Notes under the pieces: model-generated
Told to the model about the DNA's origin: nothing
Databases searched by the model: none
Seen by the model: the letters and a program-made list of their open reading frames with translations, nothing else
Assembly: GCF_016031625.1 (NCBI RefSeq)
Contig: NZ_JACCHP010000003.1
Span: 310,001-374,000, forward strand
Origin: Bradyrhizobium agreste
GTDB taxonomy: Bacteria > Pseudomonadota > Alphaproteobacteria > Rhizobiales > Xanthobacteraceae
Direction of reading: 5' to 3'
DNA: 64,000 bases
Program-made: the position numbers and the translations under genes
Shown here: positions 16,667-24,941 of the stretch, piece by piece
How the letters are laid out: the number at the start of each line of letters is the position of its first letter
Numbering within the stretch: position 1 is the stretch's first letter

Positions 16667-18201
16667 ATGATCACCTTTTCCTGGACTGACGTCTCGGTCG
16701 CGGCGGATGCGGGTTTGCGCCAGAGCCGCGTCAGCTGCAATACGAGCGGAAGCAGCAGCAGCGCGATGCCGCCCACGATCAGGCACGTCACCAGGTTGTT
16801 CGCAAAGAAGATGCCGAGCGATCCCTTGGAGATCAGCATCGACTGCCGGAACGCGTCCTCGGCCTTGTCGCCGATGACGATCGCGAGCACGAGCGGCGCT
16901 AAGGGATAGAACAGCTTCTTGAAGAGATAGCCGACGATTCCAAAGCCGAGCATCATGACGACGTCGAGATAGGAGTTCGACACCGAATAGGCGCCGACGA
17001 CGCAGATGATCACGATCAGCGGCGCGATCACCACGAAGGGAATCCGCATCAGGGCGGCGAACACCGGCACCGTCAGCAGCACCAGGACGACGGCAACGAT
17101 GTTGCCGACATACATCGAGGCGATCAGGCCCCAGACGAAATCCTTTTGGTCCACGAACAGCATGGGCCCGGGATTGAGGCCCCAGATCATCAGCCCACCC
17201 ATCATCACGGCCGCGGTCGCCGAGCCGGGAATGCCGAGCGAGAGCATCGGCAGCAGCGCGCTGGTCCCGGCGGCATGATCGGCCGTCTCCGGCGAGATGA
17301 TACCTTCGACCTCGCCCGTGCCGAAATGCCGGCCGCGGCGTGAAAAGCGCCGCGCGATGCCGTAGCTCATGAAGGAGGCCGCGGTCGGACCGCCCGGCGT
17401 GATGCCCATCCAGCAGCCGATCGCGGCACTGCGCAGCAGGGCGACGCCGTGCCGCGGCAGGCGGGCGACGGCGCGAAACACCTCGCGCCAATCGATCGTC
17501 GAGGAGACCGCGCGGGCGTGAAATTCCTCCTCGACTGCGACCAGCAGTTCGCCGATGCCGAACAGCCCCATCACCGCGACGACGAAGCTCACGCCCTTGA
17601 CCAGCTCGTCCACGCCCATGGTGAGGCGCACGCTGCCGGACACCGTGTCGATGCCGATGGCGGCGATGGCAAAGCCGAGCGCCAGCGCCACGACCGTCTT
17701 GATCGGTGCCGCGCCGCCCATGCCGACGAAGCTGGCAAAGGCGAGGAAATACACCGCAAAATACTCGGCCGGCCCGAAGGCGAGCGCAACCTGCGCCACC
17801 CAGGAGGCGAGGAAGGTGATCAGGATGACGCCGACCAGCGCGCCGAACGCCGCCGAACCGAAGGCGGTCGCGAGCGCTGTGGTCGGCCGGCCGTCGCGCG
17901 CCATCGGATAGCCGTCAAAGGTGGTCGCCACCGACGACGGCTCGCCCGGAATGTTGAACAGGATGGAGGTCACCGATCCCCCGAACAGTGCGCCCCAATA
18001 CATGCTGGAGAGCAGGATGATGGCCGAGACGGGCTGCATGCCGAAGGTGAGCGGCAGGAGCAGCGACACGCCGTTCGGCGCGCCCAGCCCCGGCAGCACG
18101 CCGACGAGAATGCCGAGCAGCACGCCGACCACCATCAGCGCCAGATGCGGTGCCGTGACCGCGATGGTGAAGCCGTGCAGGAGCTCCGCGAGATTGTCCA
18201 T
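16663..18201 (-). CDS. tctA: TctA-type large permease of a tripartite tricarboxylate transporter
   Basis: A 512-residue polytopic protein with about twelve membrane segments. It has the family signature near the N-terminus, GVLPGLGAPNGVSLLLPLTFGM, and the mirrored repeat GCWMGITPGGPTAASFMSYGIA plus TSALLPMLSLGIPGSATAAVMMGG. TctA is the main translocation subunit of TTT systems, working with TctB and the periplasmic binding protein TctC. GGAGG precedes ATG 18201, and its stop overlaps the pdxA-like start (ATGA). Confidence 0.92.
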   Translation of the reverse strand: MDNLAELLHGFTIAVTAPHLALMVVGVLLGILVGVLPGLGAPNGVSLLLPLTFGMQPVSAIILLSSMYWGALFGGSVTSILFNIPGEPSSVATTFDGYPMARDGRPTTALATAFGSAAFGALVGVILITFLASWVAQVALAFGPAEYFAVYFLAFASFVGMGGAAPIKTVVALALGFAIAAIGIDTVSGSVRLTMGVDELVKGVSFVVAVMGLFGIGELLVAVEEEFHARAVSSTIDWREVFRAVARLPRHGVALLRSAAIGCWMGITPGGPTAASFMSYGIARRFSRRGRHFGTGEVEGIISPETADHAAGTSALLPMLSLGIPGSATAAVMMGGLMIWGLNPGPMLFVDQKDFVWGLIASMYVGNIVAVVLVLLTVPVFAALMRIPFVVIAPLIVIICVVGAYSVSNSYLDVVMMLGFGIVGYLFKKLFYPLAPLVLAIVIGDKAEDAFRQSMLISKGSLGIFFANNLVTCLIVGGIALLLLPLVLQLTRLWRKPASAATETSVQEKVII

Positions 18202-18212
18202 CGGGCCCTCCG

Positions 18213-18692
18213 TCAGAACCCGAAGGCGGCGAGCGCGCCGTGCGGCAGACTGACCTGGAACATGCGCTCGAACACGAGGTAGAGCGCGAGCGCTGTGGCT
18301 CCTGCCATGGCGAGCGCGCGCGGCACCGATTGCTGCCGGGGGATCGCCAGCACGGCGAAGACATAGAGGGCCGAGGCGACGTACATCCCGGCGAGCGGGA
18401 TCGCGGCGACGAAGATCGCGGCCGGCACGAACAGGCCGGCGAGCCGGCGCAGCTCGATCGACGTGATCGCGATGGGAACGTTTGCGAGCGTCGCGGCCGG
18501 CAGCAGGCCTCGCACCAGATTGTAGAGGCTGCCGAGCACGACGATGATCCCGGTCAGGAACGGGAACGTGCCAGCGTCGACGCCCGCGCTCGACCAGCCG
18601 ATGCCGTTGTCGAGGCTGGAGACGACGACGGCCACGCCGAAGCTGCCCGTGAGCACGGCGGTGGCAAGTTCAAGCGCGCGGCGAGAGATCAT
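18213..18692 (-). CDS. tctB: TctB-type small permease (DUF1468)
   Basis: A 159-residue membrane protein with four hydrophobic segments (about residues 8-28, 42-62, 88-120 and 125-150). It has the DUF1468/TctB pattern SAGVDAGTFPFLTGIIVVLGSLYNL near residues 34-58. It is the small membrane component of the TTT transporter and ends 11 bases before tctA. Its promoter-side neighbour tctC is separated by 199 bases that contain a palindromic repeat. Confidence 0.88.
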   Translation of the reverse strand: MISRRALELATAVLTGSFGVAVVVSSLDNGIGWSSAGVDAGTFPFLTGIIVVLGSLYNLVRGLLPAATLANVPIAITSIELRRLAGLFVPAAIFVAAIPLAGMYVASALYVFAVLAIPRQQSVPRALAMAGATALALYLVFERMFQVSLPHGALAAFGF

Positions 18693-18753
18693 GGCGTGGT
18701 CCTTTGAAGCGATCCCGTGACTATCGGAAAGCCTGCCGAACGAGCTGGGCCTG

Positions 18754-18867
18754 CATGGTTCGAGACGCCCGCTTTGGCGGGCTCCTCACCATGAGGGTCT
18801 GGCATCTCGCCACAACCGGCGACCTCATCCTGAGGGCCCGCCGCAGGCGGGCGTCTCGAAGGATGGC
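18754..18867. repeat. palindromic intergenic repeat inside the tct operon
   Basis: TTCGAGACGCCCGC at the left is mirrored by GCGGGCGTCTCGAA at the right. The middle contains CCTCACCATGAGG and CCTCATCCTGAGG dyads. This GAGACGCCCGC...GCGGGCGTCTC element is a recurrent rhizobial intergenic repeat. Lying between tctC and tctB, it could attenuate read-through or stabilise the tctC message, giving more binding protein than permease. Confidence 0.75.
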
Positions 18868-18891
18868 CGCGGGCGATCTGGCCGCCAAACC

Positions 18892-19884
18892 TCACTTGAC
18901 CAGCCAGCCCTGCTCGCCTGCGACCTGCTTGACGCGCTCGAGGTCCTCCTTGATGAATTTTTCGAGCTCGGCACCGGTCAGGAACGTGTCGACCTGGGAG
19001 GTCTTCTCGATATAGTCCTTCCACTCCGGCGTTGCCTGCACCTTCTTCATGAGATCGACATAGAACGCGGCCTGCTCCGGCGTGACCTTGCCGGGCAGCC
19101 ACACCGTGCGCGGCTGCTCATATTGCTTGATGTCGAGGCCCTGCTCGACGCAGGTCGGAACGTCGCTCCAGCCTTCGGTCGCCGTGATTTTCGGCCCCTG
19201 CGGCAGCCGCTTCGGGCTGAACACGCAGAGCGGTCGCTGCGTGCCGCCGCGCCATTGCCCGAGGCTTTCGCTGGGGTTGTTGACGTGGGAGTCGAGATGG
19301 CCGCCGGCGAGCTGCACGGCGGTCTCGGCGCCGCTCTTGAAGGGGATGTAGGTCAGCTTGACCTTGCCGACCTTCTCGATCATGCGCGTCAGCACCTCGT
19401 CGGTGTCCTTGGACTGCGCGCCGCCCATCTTGAATTCGCCCGATGCAGCCGCCTTCAGATAATCGCCCGCGGTCTTGTATGGCGCGTCCTGCTTGACCCA
19501 GAGCAGGAACTCGTCCTGCGCCATCGCCGCGATCGGGGTGAGATCGGTGTAGTTGAAGGCGACCTTGGAGACGAGCGGCTGCTGCCAGGCGTTCGAGGTG
19601 CCGAAGATCACCTTGTAGGGATCGCCTGCGGACGCCTTGCCGTAGACATAGCCCTCGGCGCCGCTGCCGCCGCCCTTGTTGACGACGACGATCGGCTGCT
19701 CGATCAACTTGTGTTTGGTGATGATGTTCTGCACCGCGCGCGCGAGATTGTCGGTGCCGCCGCCGGGCCCGGCGGTTGCAATGAACTCGATCGGCTTTTG
19801 CGGTTGCCAAGCCGCGAGCGCCGGCATGGTGCCGCCGAGCACGGCTACAGCGGCGGAGAGCAGAAATGTTGACGTCCGACCCAT
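18892..19884 (-). CDS. tctC: TctC-type periplasmic substrate-binding protein
   Basis: The 330-residue protein has a Sec signal peptide (MGRTSTFLLSAAVAVLGGTM ... ALA-AW, cleavage near residue 25). The Bug/TctC fold follows: KPIEFIATAGPGGGTDNLARAVQNII, VVVNKGGGSGAEGYVYGKAS and the second-lobe segment LAGGHLDSHVNNPSE. It captures a carboxylate ligand for TctAB. GGAGG precedes ATG 19884. The ligand is not deducible from sequence, but the linked CoA-transferase suggests a carboxylic acid activated as its CoA ester. Confidence 0.9.
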   Translation of the reverse strand: MGRTSTFLLSAAVAVLGGTMPALAAWQPQKPIEFIATAGPGGGTDNLARAVQNIITKHKLIEQPIVVVNKGGGSGAEGYVYGKASAGDPYKVIFGTSNAWQQPLVSKVAFNYTDLTPIAAMAQDEFLLWVKQDAPYKTAGDYLKAAASGEFKMGGAQSKDTDEVLTRMIEKVGKVKLTYIPFKSGAETAVQLAGGHLDSHVNNPSESLGQWRGGTQRPLCVFSPKRLPQGPKITATEGWSDVPTCVEQGLDIKQYEQPRTVWLPGKVTPEQAAFYVDLMKKVQATPEWKDYIEKTSQVDTFLTGAELEKFIKEDLERVKQVAGEQGWLVK

Positions 19885-19936
19885 GATTTCCTCCAGCTGA
19901 TTCTTTATCTTTTGTCGTTGTCGTATCGACGTCCGG

Positions 19937-21196
19937 TCAGGCGACGTGTTCCTCGCGTCTTTCCAGGGCCGAGACGATCGCGCCTTCTTTTTCGAGCGCT
20001 TCGATTCGTGACTGGTCGAATCCGTGCTCGGCCAGAACCTCTCGCGTGTGCTCACCATAGACCGGTGCGCCTGAGCGCACTTTGCCCGGGGTCTCCGAAA
20101 ACTTGACGGGAAGCCCGATCGTCTTGACGGGCCCGAGCGTGGAGTGCTCGACCTCCACCACCATCTCGCGCGCCAGCGTCTGCGGGTCGCTGAGAGCCTC
20201 CAGCATGTCGTGCACAGGGCCGCACGGCACGCCCTTCTCGTCCAGCGCCGCCAACCAATGCGCCCGCGACCTGGTGCGGAAGCGCTCGCTGAGGACGGCT
20301 TCGAGCTCCTTCAGGTTGGCCATGCGATCGGCACCGGTGACGAAGCGCGGATCGTCGGCGAGCTCGCTCGCGCCGAGCGCTTCCAGCATCAACAGCCAAT
20401 GCTTCTTGTTGGCGCCGCCGACCACGAGCCAGCCGTCCGAGGCTTCGAAGGCCTGGTACGGCGCGTTGAGCGGATGCGCCGAGCCCATCGCGCGCGGCGC
20501 GGTGCCCGCCGCGAGCGCGATGGTCGACTGCCAATAGGTCTGCACCAGCGCAGCTTCATAGAGCGAGGTCTCGACCCACTGCCCTTCGCCGGTCTTGAGG
20601 CGATGGGTGTAGGCCGCAAGGATGCCCATGCTCGCGAGCAGGCCGGCGGTGATGTCGGACAGCGGCGGCCCGCATTTGACCGGCGGGCCGTCGGGGCGCT
20701 CGCCGGTAAAGCTCATGATGCCGCTCATGGCTTGCGCGACGAGGTCGAATCCCCTGCGGTGCTTGTAGGGCCCGGTGCGGCCGAATCCCGACAGCGAGCA
20801 ATAGATCAGCGCCGGGAATTCCGCGTGCAGCGCTTCATAGCCGAAGCCGAGGCGCTCCATCGCGCCCGGCGCAAAGTTCTCGACCAGCACGTCGGCATCC
20901 GCGATCAGCCGGCGCAGCACCTCTTTGCCACCATCGGTCTTCAGGTCGAGCACGATGCCGCGCTTGTTGCGGTTCATCATCAGGAACGACGCCGCCTCGT
21001 CGCCGATCTTCGGCGGCACCGAATGGCGGGTGTCATCGCCGTTCGGCCATTTCTCGATCTTGATGACGTCGGCGCCCATGTCGGCGAGCATCAGGGTGCA
21101 GGTCGGTCCCGCCATGACGTGAGTGAGATCAATGACCTTGAGGCCGGCCAGCGGTCCCGAACGGCGAGAGGTGGATTGCGATCGATCGCTTTGCAT
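19937..21196 (-). CDS. CaiB/BaiF family (class III) CoA-transferase
   Basis: A 419-residue family III CoA-transferase. The N-terminal signature is LAGLKVIDLTHVMAGPTCTLMLADMGADVIKIE, followed by NRNKRGIVLDLKTDGG. The catalytic Asp is expected in GPPLSDITAGLLASMGILAAY. The C-terminal half has APYQAFEASDGWLVVGGANKKHW and GVPCGPVHDMLEAL. It moves CoA from a donor thioester to a carboxylic acid. It is nine bases downstream of the crotonase gene and upstream of tctC, so it probably activates the acid imported by TctABC. Confidence 0.9.
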   Translation of the reverse strand: MQSDRSQSTSRRSGPLAGLKVIDLTHVMAGPTCTLMLADMGADVIKIEKWPNGDDTRHSVPPKIGDEAASFLMMNRNKRGIVLDLKTDGGKEVLRRLIADADVLVENFAPGAMERLGFGYEALHAEFPALIYCSLSGFGRTGPYKHRRGFDLVAQAMSGIMSFTGERPDGPPVKCGPPLSDITAGLLASMGILAAYTHRLKTGEGQWVETSLYEAALVQTYWQSTIALAAGTAPRAMGSAHPLNAPYQAFEASDGWLVVGGANKKHWLLMLEALGASELADDPRFVTGADRMANLKELEAVLSERFRTRSRAHWLAALDEKGVPCGPVHDMLEALSDPQTLAREMVVEVEHSTLGPVKTIGLPVKFSETPGKVRSGAPVYGEHTREVLAEHGFDQSRIEALEKEGAIVSALERREEHVA

Positions 21197-21205
21197 CGGC
21201 TCGTC

Positions 21206-22000
21206 CTATTGGCCGCGCCATTGCGGCGCGCGCTTGTTGAGGAAAGCATCGAGCCCTTCGCGAAAGTCCTGGCTCGTGTAGCACATCAGGATGAGGTCCT
21301 CGCCCTCGTCCTGCGTCAGCCGGCGTTGCAGACGGCTGACAGCCTGCTTGGTCGCATTCAGCGTCAGCGGCGCATGGCTCGCGACGAGCCGGGCCACCTC
21401 GTCTGCGCGTCGTTCAAGGGCGGCAAGATCGTCGACGACCTCGCCGAGCAGCCCGACGCTTGCGGCCTCCGCGGCGTCGACGAGGCGCGCGGTGAAGATG
21501 AGATCCTTGACGCGCGCGGCGCCGATCAGCGCGGTGAGACGGCCGACATTGGACATCGACAGGCAATTGCCGAGCGTCCTGGCGATGGGGAATCCGATTT
21601 TCGCAGCTTTCGTGCCGATGCGGAGGTCGCAGGCCGCGGCAATGCCGGCACCGCCGCCGGTGCAGAACCCGTTGATCGCCGCAATCGTCGGCACCCGGCA
21701 CTGCTCGAGTGTGGTCAGCACGCGGTCGATCCGGTTCTCGTAGTCGATGGCGTCCTGCGGCGTTTTGAATTCGCGGAACTGGTTGATGTCGGTGCCGGAC
21801 GCGAAGGCCTTGTCGCCGGCCCCGCGCAGCACCAGCACCTTGATCGCATGGTCGCGGTTGGCCTCCTCGCAGATCGCGGCGAGCCGCTCGTACATGGCGA
21901 AGGTGAAGGCATTGCGGGCCTGCGGGCGGTTGAAGGTGATCCGCCCGATGCCGTCGTTGCATTCAAAAACGAGGTCGTCCGCCTCCGCAGCCAGGTCCAT
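21206..22000 (-). CDS. crotonase-superfamily protein (enoyl-CoA hydratase/isomerase-like) lacking both hydratase glutamates
   Basis: A 264-residue crotonase fold with the oxyanion-hole segments FASGTDINQF and NGFCTGGGAGIAAACDLRI. Aligned by eye with mitochondrial enoyl-CoA hydratase, the two catalytic glutamates (in GGGCE and in FGQPEI) are Gly (GGGAG) and Ile (IGFPIA). A simple hydratase mechanism is therefore unlikely; isomerase, decarboxylase, hydrolase or lyase activities remain possible. It is the first gene of the operon, divergent from the GntR regulator. Confidence 0.85.
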   Translation of the reverse strand: MDLAAEADDLVFECNDGIGRITFNRPQARNAFTFAMYERLAAICEEANRDHAIKVLVLRGAGDKAFASGTDINQFREFKTPQDAIDYENRIDRVLTTLEQCRVPTIAAINGFCTGGGAGIAAACDLRIGTKAAKIGFPIARTLGNCLSMSNVGRLTALIGAARVKDLIFTARLVDAAEAASVGLLGEVVDDLAALERRADEVARLVASHAPLTLNATKQAVSRLQRRLTQDEGEDLILMCYTSQDFREGLDAFLNKRAPQWRGQ

Positions 22001-22102
22001 TCCTCATGTCCTCTTGTTTTTTGCATTTTTGAATGCAAAATTTGCGATTAGCAAGCTAAAACTTCCGAATATTGCCAGATAATCTCTCTTTTGCATTCAA
22101 AA
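21957..22102. promoter_or_regulatory. three operator-like repeats around the crotonase/gntR divergent promoter
   Basis: TTGCATTCAAAA occurs at 21957-21968 (inside the first codons of the crotonase gene) and at 22091-22102. Its reverse complement TTTTGAATGCAA lies at 22027-22038, and the longer 14-mer TTTTGAATGCAAAA at 22027-22040 mirrors TTTTGCATTCAAAA at 22089-22102. The middle site is itself a dyad: TTTTGCATT (22019-22027), four-base spacer, AATGCAAAA (22032-22040). Placement next to a FadR-subfamily GntR gene indicates the regulator's binding sites, with the outer pair compatible with looping or autorepression. Confidence 0.7.
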
Positions 22103-22114
22103 CGGAGCGCTTCC

Positions 22115-22780
22115 ATGCTTCACGAGGAGGTTGTTGGCCGCATCCGCGCCATCCTGCTCGACGGCGAAATCCCGCCGGGCGCGCGGATTCCCGAGCGCGA
22201 GCTGTGTGAGCGGCTCGAGATCTCGCGCACGCCGCTGCGCGAGGCGCTCAAGGTGCTGGCCGCCGAAGGGCTCGTGCAGCTGCTGCCGCATCGCGGCTCG
22301 CGCGCAGCAAAGCTGACCGACAAAGACATGCGCGACCTGTTCGAGGTCTGCCAGGGCTTGGAGGCCCTCGCTGGCGAACTCGCCTGCGAGCGCATCAGCG
22401 ACGCCGAGATCGACACGATCGCCGCCGCGCATGCGGACATGGTGCAGCATTATCGCGAGCGCGACCTGATCCAGTACTATCGCGGCAACCGCGCCATTCA
22501 CGAGGCCATCGTGAATGCAGCCGGAAATCCCGTGCTCGCCGGGCTTTATGCCTCGGTGACCGCGCGCATCCGGCGCGCGCGCTATGTCACGCCGATGACG
22601 CCGCAGCGCTGGGCGCTCGCCGTGAAGGAGCACGAGGCGATCCTCAACGCGCTTCAGCGCCGCGACGGCGTCGGCCTCGCCCACATCTTGCGGGCGCATC
22701 TGCGTCACAAGCGCGAAGAGGTGTTGCAGGCGGGTTTTGCCGAGACGGAAGGCAATGACGTCACATTGAGTATTGCGTAA
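22115..22780 (+). CDS. GntR family transcriptional regulator, FCD (FadR) subfamily
   Basis: A 221-residue regulator. Residues about 1-70 form the winged helix (IRAILLDGEIPPGARIPERELCERLEISRTPLREALKVLAAEGL, then PHRGSRAAKL). Residues about 80-215 form the all-helical FCD domain, with conserved metal-binding positions in RGNRAIHEAIVNAAGN and the later histidine VKEHEAIL. ATG 22115 has GGAG seven bases upstream; an in-frame TTG at 22091 overlaps the operator and is less likely. It is divergent from the crotonase-CaiB-tctCBA-pdxA operon and likely represses it until the substrate or its CoA ester appears. Confidence 0.9.
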   Translation: MLHEEVVGRIRAILLDGEIPPGARIPERELCERLEISRTPLREALKVLAAEGLVQLLPHRGSRAAKLTDKDMRDLFEVCQGLEALAGELACERISDAEIDTIAAAHADMVQHYRERDLIQYYRGNRAIHEAIVNAAGNPVLAGLYASVTARIRRARYVTPMTPQRWALAVKEHEAILNALQRRDGVGLAHILRAHLRHKREEVLQAGFAETEGNDVTLSIA

Positions 22781-22986
22781 CGCTCAATTCCACGTGCTCT
22801 GGTTGGGCACAGCGAGCCTTTGCACGCGGCATTCGCCCTCTGCGTGCGGTGTCAAGCAATTCCACTTGCTAGCTTGTCGCAACCGGCGCAGCATGCTTTG
22901 CACCGTCTCTGGCCGCGGGGCCAATATCAGGCGGTCGCAAGGCGCGAACAATTGCGCAAAACAAAAGACAAAGGCGGAGAAAACGT

Positions 22987-23958
22987 ATGACAATCGATGT
23001 CTCACGTCGGTCCCTACTCGCACTCGGCGCCGGTCTCGGCGCCAGCGCCATGCTCGGCAGCAGCGCGATGGCACGGGCGCCCAAGCTCGGCACCCAGACG
23101 CCCTACTGGCACCGCTTCATTCTCGGCGAGGCCGAGGTGACCGTCGTGTCCGACGGACCGCTTCCGCTCGGCGATCCCTCCGGGACCTTCACCGGCGTTC
23201 CCAAGGAAGAGGTCAAGAAGATGCTGGCCGACAATTTCCTGTCGCCGGACAATGTCGTGCTCGAACAGAATTCCCCGATCGTCAACACCGGCGACAAGCT
23301 CATCCTGTTCGACACCGGCATGGGCTCATCGAAGATGTTCGGCGCCAGCACCGGACGGCAGCAGAAGAGCATGACAGAGGCCGGCATCAAGCCGGATGAC
23401 ATCGATGCCGTCGTGTGCTCGCATGCCCATATCGATCATATCGGCGGCATCGTCGACGAGGGCGGCAAGCCGCTGTTCCCCAACGCGCAAGTTTACATTG
23501 CCCAGAGCGATTTCGACTTCTGGACCGACGAAGGCAAGCTCGGCAGCGCCGCCAAGGACTTCGTCGTCCACGCCCGCAAGAACCTGCTGCCGGTCCGGGA
23601 TCGGATCAAGTTCTTCAAGGACGGCGAGGAATTCCTGCCGGGCGTGCAGGCGATCGCGGCGCCCGGCCACACCGTCGGCCACACCATCTTCATGGTCACA
23701 TCGGCAGGCAAGTCGTTCGCCTTCCTCGGCGATCTCTCGCACCATTCGGTGCTGCTGCTGGAGAAGCCGCGGATGGAGTTCTCGTATGACACGGATCCCA
23801 AGCAGGCAGCGGAATCGCGGGTGAAGTTGTTGACGATGCTGGCCGCGAACAAGATCCCGGTGATGTCCTATCACTTCGCCTGGCCAGGCTATGGCCACGT
23901 CGCCAAGGCCGGAGATGGCTTCCACTACTATCCCCAGCCGATGCAGATGACGCTATAG
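22987..23958 (+). CDS. Tat-exported metallo-beta-lactamase-fold hydrolase
   Basis: The 323-residue protein begins with a twin-arginine signal (DVSRRSLLALGAGLGASAML). The metal site is HAHIDH at residues 146-151 in VVCSHAHIDHIGG, with further ligands expected in APGHTVGHTIF and FLGDLSHHS. It is a periplasmic Zn hydrolase of unknown substrate. A second Tat-exported MBL protein with the same layout is at 35998. The 206 bases upstream show no gene; GGCGGAGAAAACGT precedes the ATG. Confidence 0.87.
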   Translation: MTIDVSRRSLLALGAGLGASAMLGSSAMARAPKLGTQTPYWHRFILGEAEVTVVSDGPLPLGDPSGTFTGVPKEEVKKMLADNFLSPDNVVLEQNSPIVNTGDKLILFDTGMGSSKMFGASTGRQQKSMTEAGIKPDDIDAVVCSHAHIDHIGGIVDEGGKPLFPNAQVYIAQSDFDFWTDEGKLGSAAKDFVVHARKNLLPVRDRIKFFKDGEEFLPGVQAIAAPGHTVGHTIFMVTSAGKSFAFLGDLSHHSVLLLEKPRMEFSYDTDPKQAAESRVKLLTMLAANKIPVMSYHFAWPGYGHVAKAGDGFHYYPQPMQMTL

Positions 23959-23967
23959 CCATCAGTT

Positions 23968-23999
23968 CAGGTCCGGGCGGCGCGAGCCGCCCGGACCTG
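23968..23999. terminator. strong bidirectional hairpin
   Basis: A perfect 14-base stem (CAGGTCCGGGCGGC at 23968-23981, with its complement at 23986-23999) is closed by a GCGA tetraloop. It lies between the convergent MBL and DUF4269 genes. There is no T-run, but position and stability fit a shared terminator. Confidence 0.6.
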
Positions 24000-24021
24000 T
24001 GCGGTCCCCACGAGGCGAACC

Positions 24022-24546
24022 TTACAGGCACTCCAGGCGGGCCCGCAGGCGAGCGTCGCTCTCACGGCCCAATGCAAGCAATCCGGAATACGGATCCCCG
24101 GCAATGCCGAGCACCGCGGCAAACGCAGGTTCGGTCTTCATCCCGCGCGCCCTGTGTCCGGCCACCGCTTTGCGCAGGCGCCCGTCGTCGAGCGCGAGCA
24201 ATCTCCGCTCGATCTCGAAGTGCAGCCAGCCTTCCTGCTGATCGACCGGCCTCGGATCGCCGAACAGCTCGAACGGCCAGCCGCCCCATTCGAAGCGGGC
24301 GACCACCGGCCGTCGGCTGGAGCACCATTGGTAGAGCGCAAACCCATCGCAGGAGCGGTACCGTCGCCAGACCATTTCGGCGAAAACTGCCGCGTCCGGG
24401 ACGTGGCAGACGACATCGATATCGCTTGTCGGCATCGAGAGCCCCAAGGGCAGCGTCCCGACCACACGGGGATCGAACTCCCGCAGCTCATCGAGCAGTC
24501 CCGAACTGCCAATCGCGGCTTCGTAGCTATCGATCCGCCTCGGCAT
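24022..24546 (-). CDS. DUF4269 domain protein
   Basis: A 174-residue soluble protein matching DUF4269 by its pattern: LLDELREFDPRVVGTLPLGLSMPTSDIDVVCHV (about residues 17-49), with the paired acidic DxD of a nucleotidyltransferase-like fold, then VARFEWGGWPFELFGDPRPVDQQEGWLH. Biochemical role unknown. Its start lies inside the 3' end of the ASCH gene (20-base overlap), making it the third gene of a HAD-ASCH-DUF4269 operon. Confidence 0.75.
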   Translation of the reverse strand: MPRRIDSYEAAIGSSGLLDELREFDPRVVGTLPLGLSMPTSDIDVVCHVPDAAVFAEMVWRRYRSCDGFALYQWCSSRRPVVARFEWGGWPFELFGDPRPVDQQEGWLHFEIERRLLALDDGRLRKAVAGHRARGMKTEPAFAAVLGIAGDPYSGLLALGRESDARLRARLECL

Positions 24547-24940
24547 CGCCGAAGACCTCGACGAGACGAAAACGCTCGCACATCAGCATCATGTCGTCGC
24601 TGTAGCGCCCGAGCCTGCCGAAATAGTTTTGATGGGCACGGCGCCAATAGGCCAGGCTCCGGTCCCCCTCTCCCTCGTCATGTGCAAAGGCTGCGTCGAC
24701 TTCGTTGAAGCGCCGGTATGTCACCTCGACGGATTCGATAACGCAGCACGGCTCTCCGCGCCCGTCGAGCACGACCCAGCGCTCACCGGGCGTGGACGTG
24801 TTCGGCTCGTCCTCGGTGCTGCAGGTTGCGGTCTTGATGCCCTTGATAACGAGCTCGACCAATTCGTCCGCCAGCGCAGGGCTGTCGCCGAACGCGAAGG
24901 TTCGCAGATCTCGATAGCGTTCGGGGATCTGCTTGCCCAT
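24527..24940 (-). CDS. ASCH domain protein
   Basis: A 137-residue protein starting MGKQIPERYRDLRTFAFGDS. It shows the ASCH barrel pattern LVIKGIKTATCSTEDE (the GxKxxT motif), GERWVVLDGRGEPCCVIESVEVTYRRFNEV and a C-terminal helix DDMMLMCERFRLVEVF. ASCH domains resemble PUA and are thought to bind RNA; some are amidohydrolases acting on N4-acetylcytidine. ATG 24940 is one base away from the HAD stop, so translation is coupled. Confidence 0.8.
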   Translation of the reverse strand: MGKQIPERYRDLRTFAFGDSPALADELVELVIKGIKTATCSTEDEPNTSTPGERWVVLDGRGEPCCVIESVEVTYRRFNEVDAAFAHDEGEGDRSLAYWRRAHQNYFGRLGRYSDDMMLMCERFRLVEVFGDAEADR

Positions 24941-24941
24941 C

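Noticed and set aside
20144..22051. A 635-codon forward frame opposite the CoA-transferase and crotonase genes
   Set aside because: Shadow of the complementary coding strand; low-complexity His/Arg/Ala composition and no recognisable motif.
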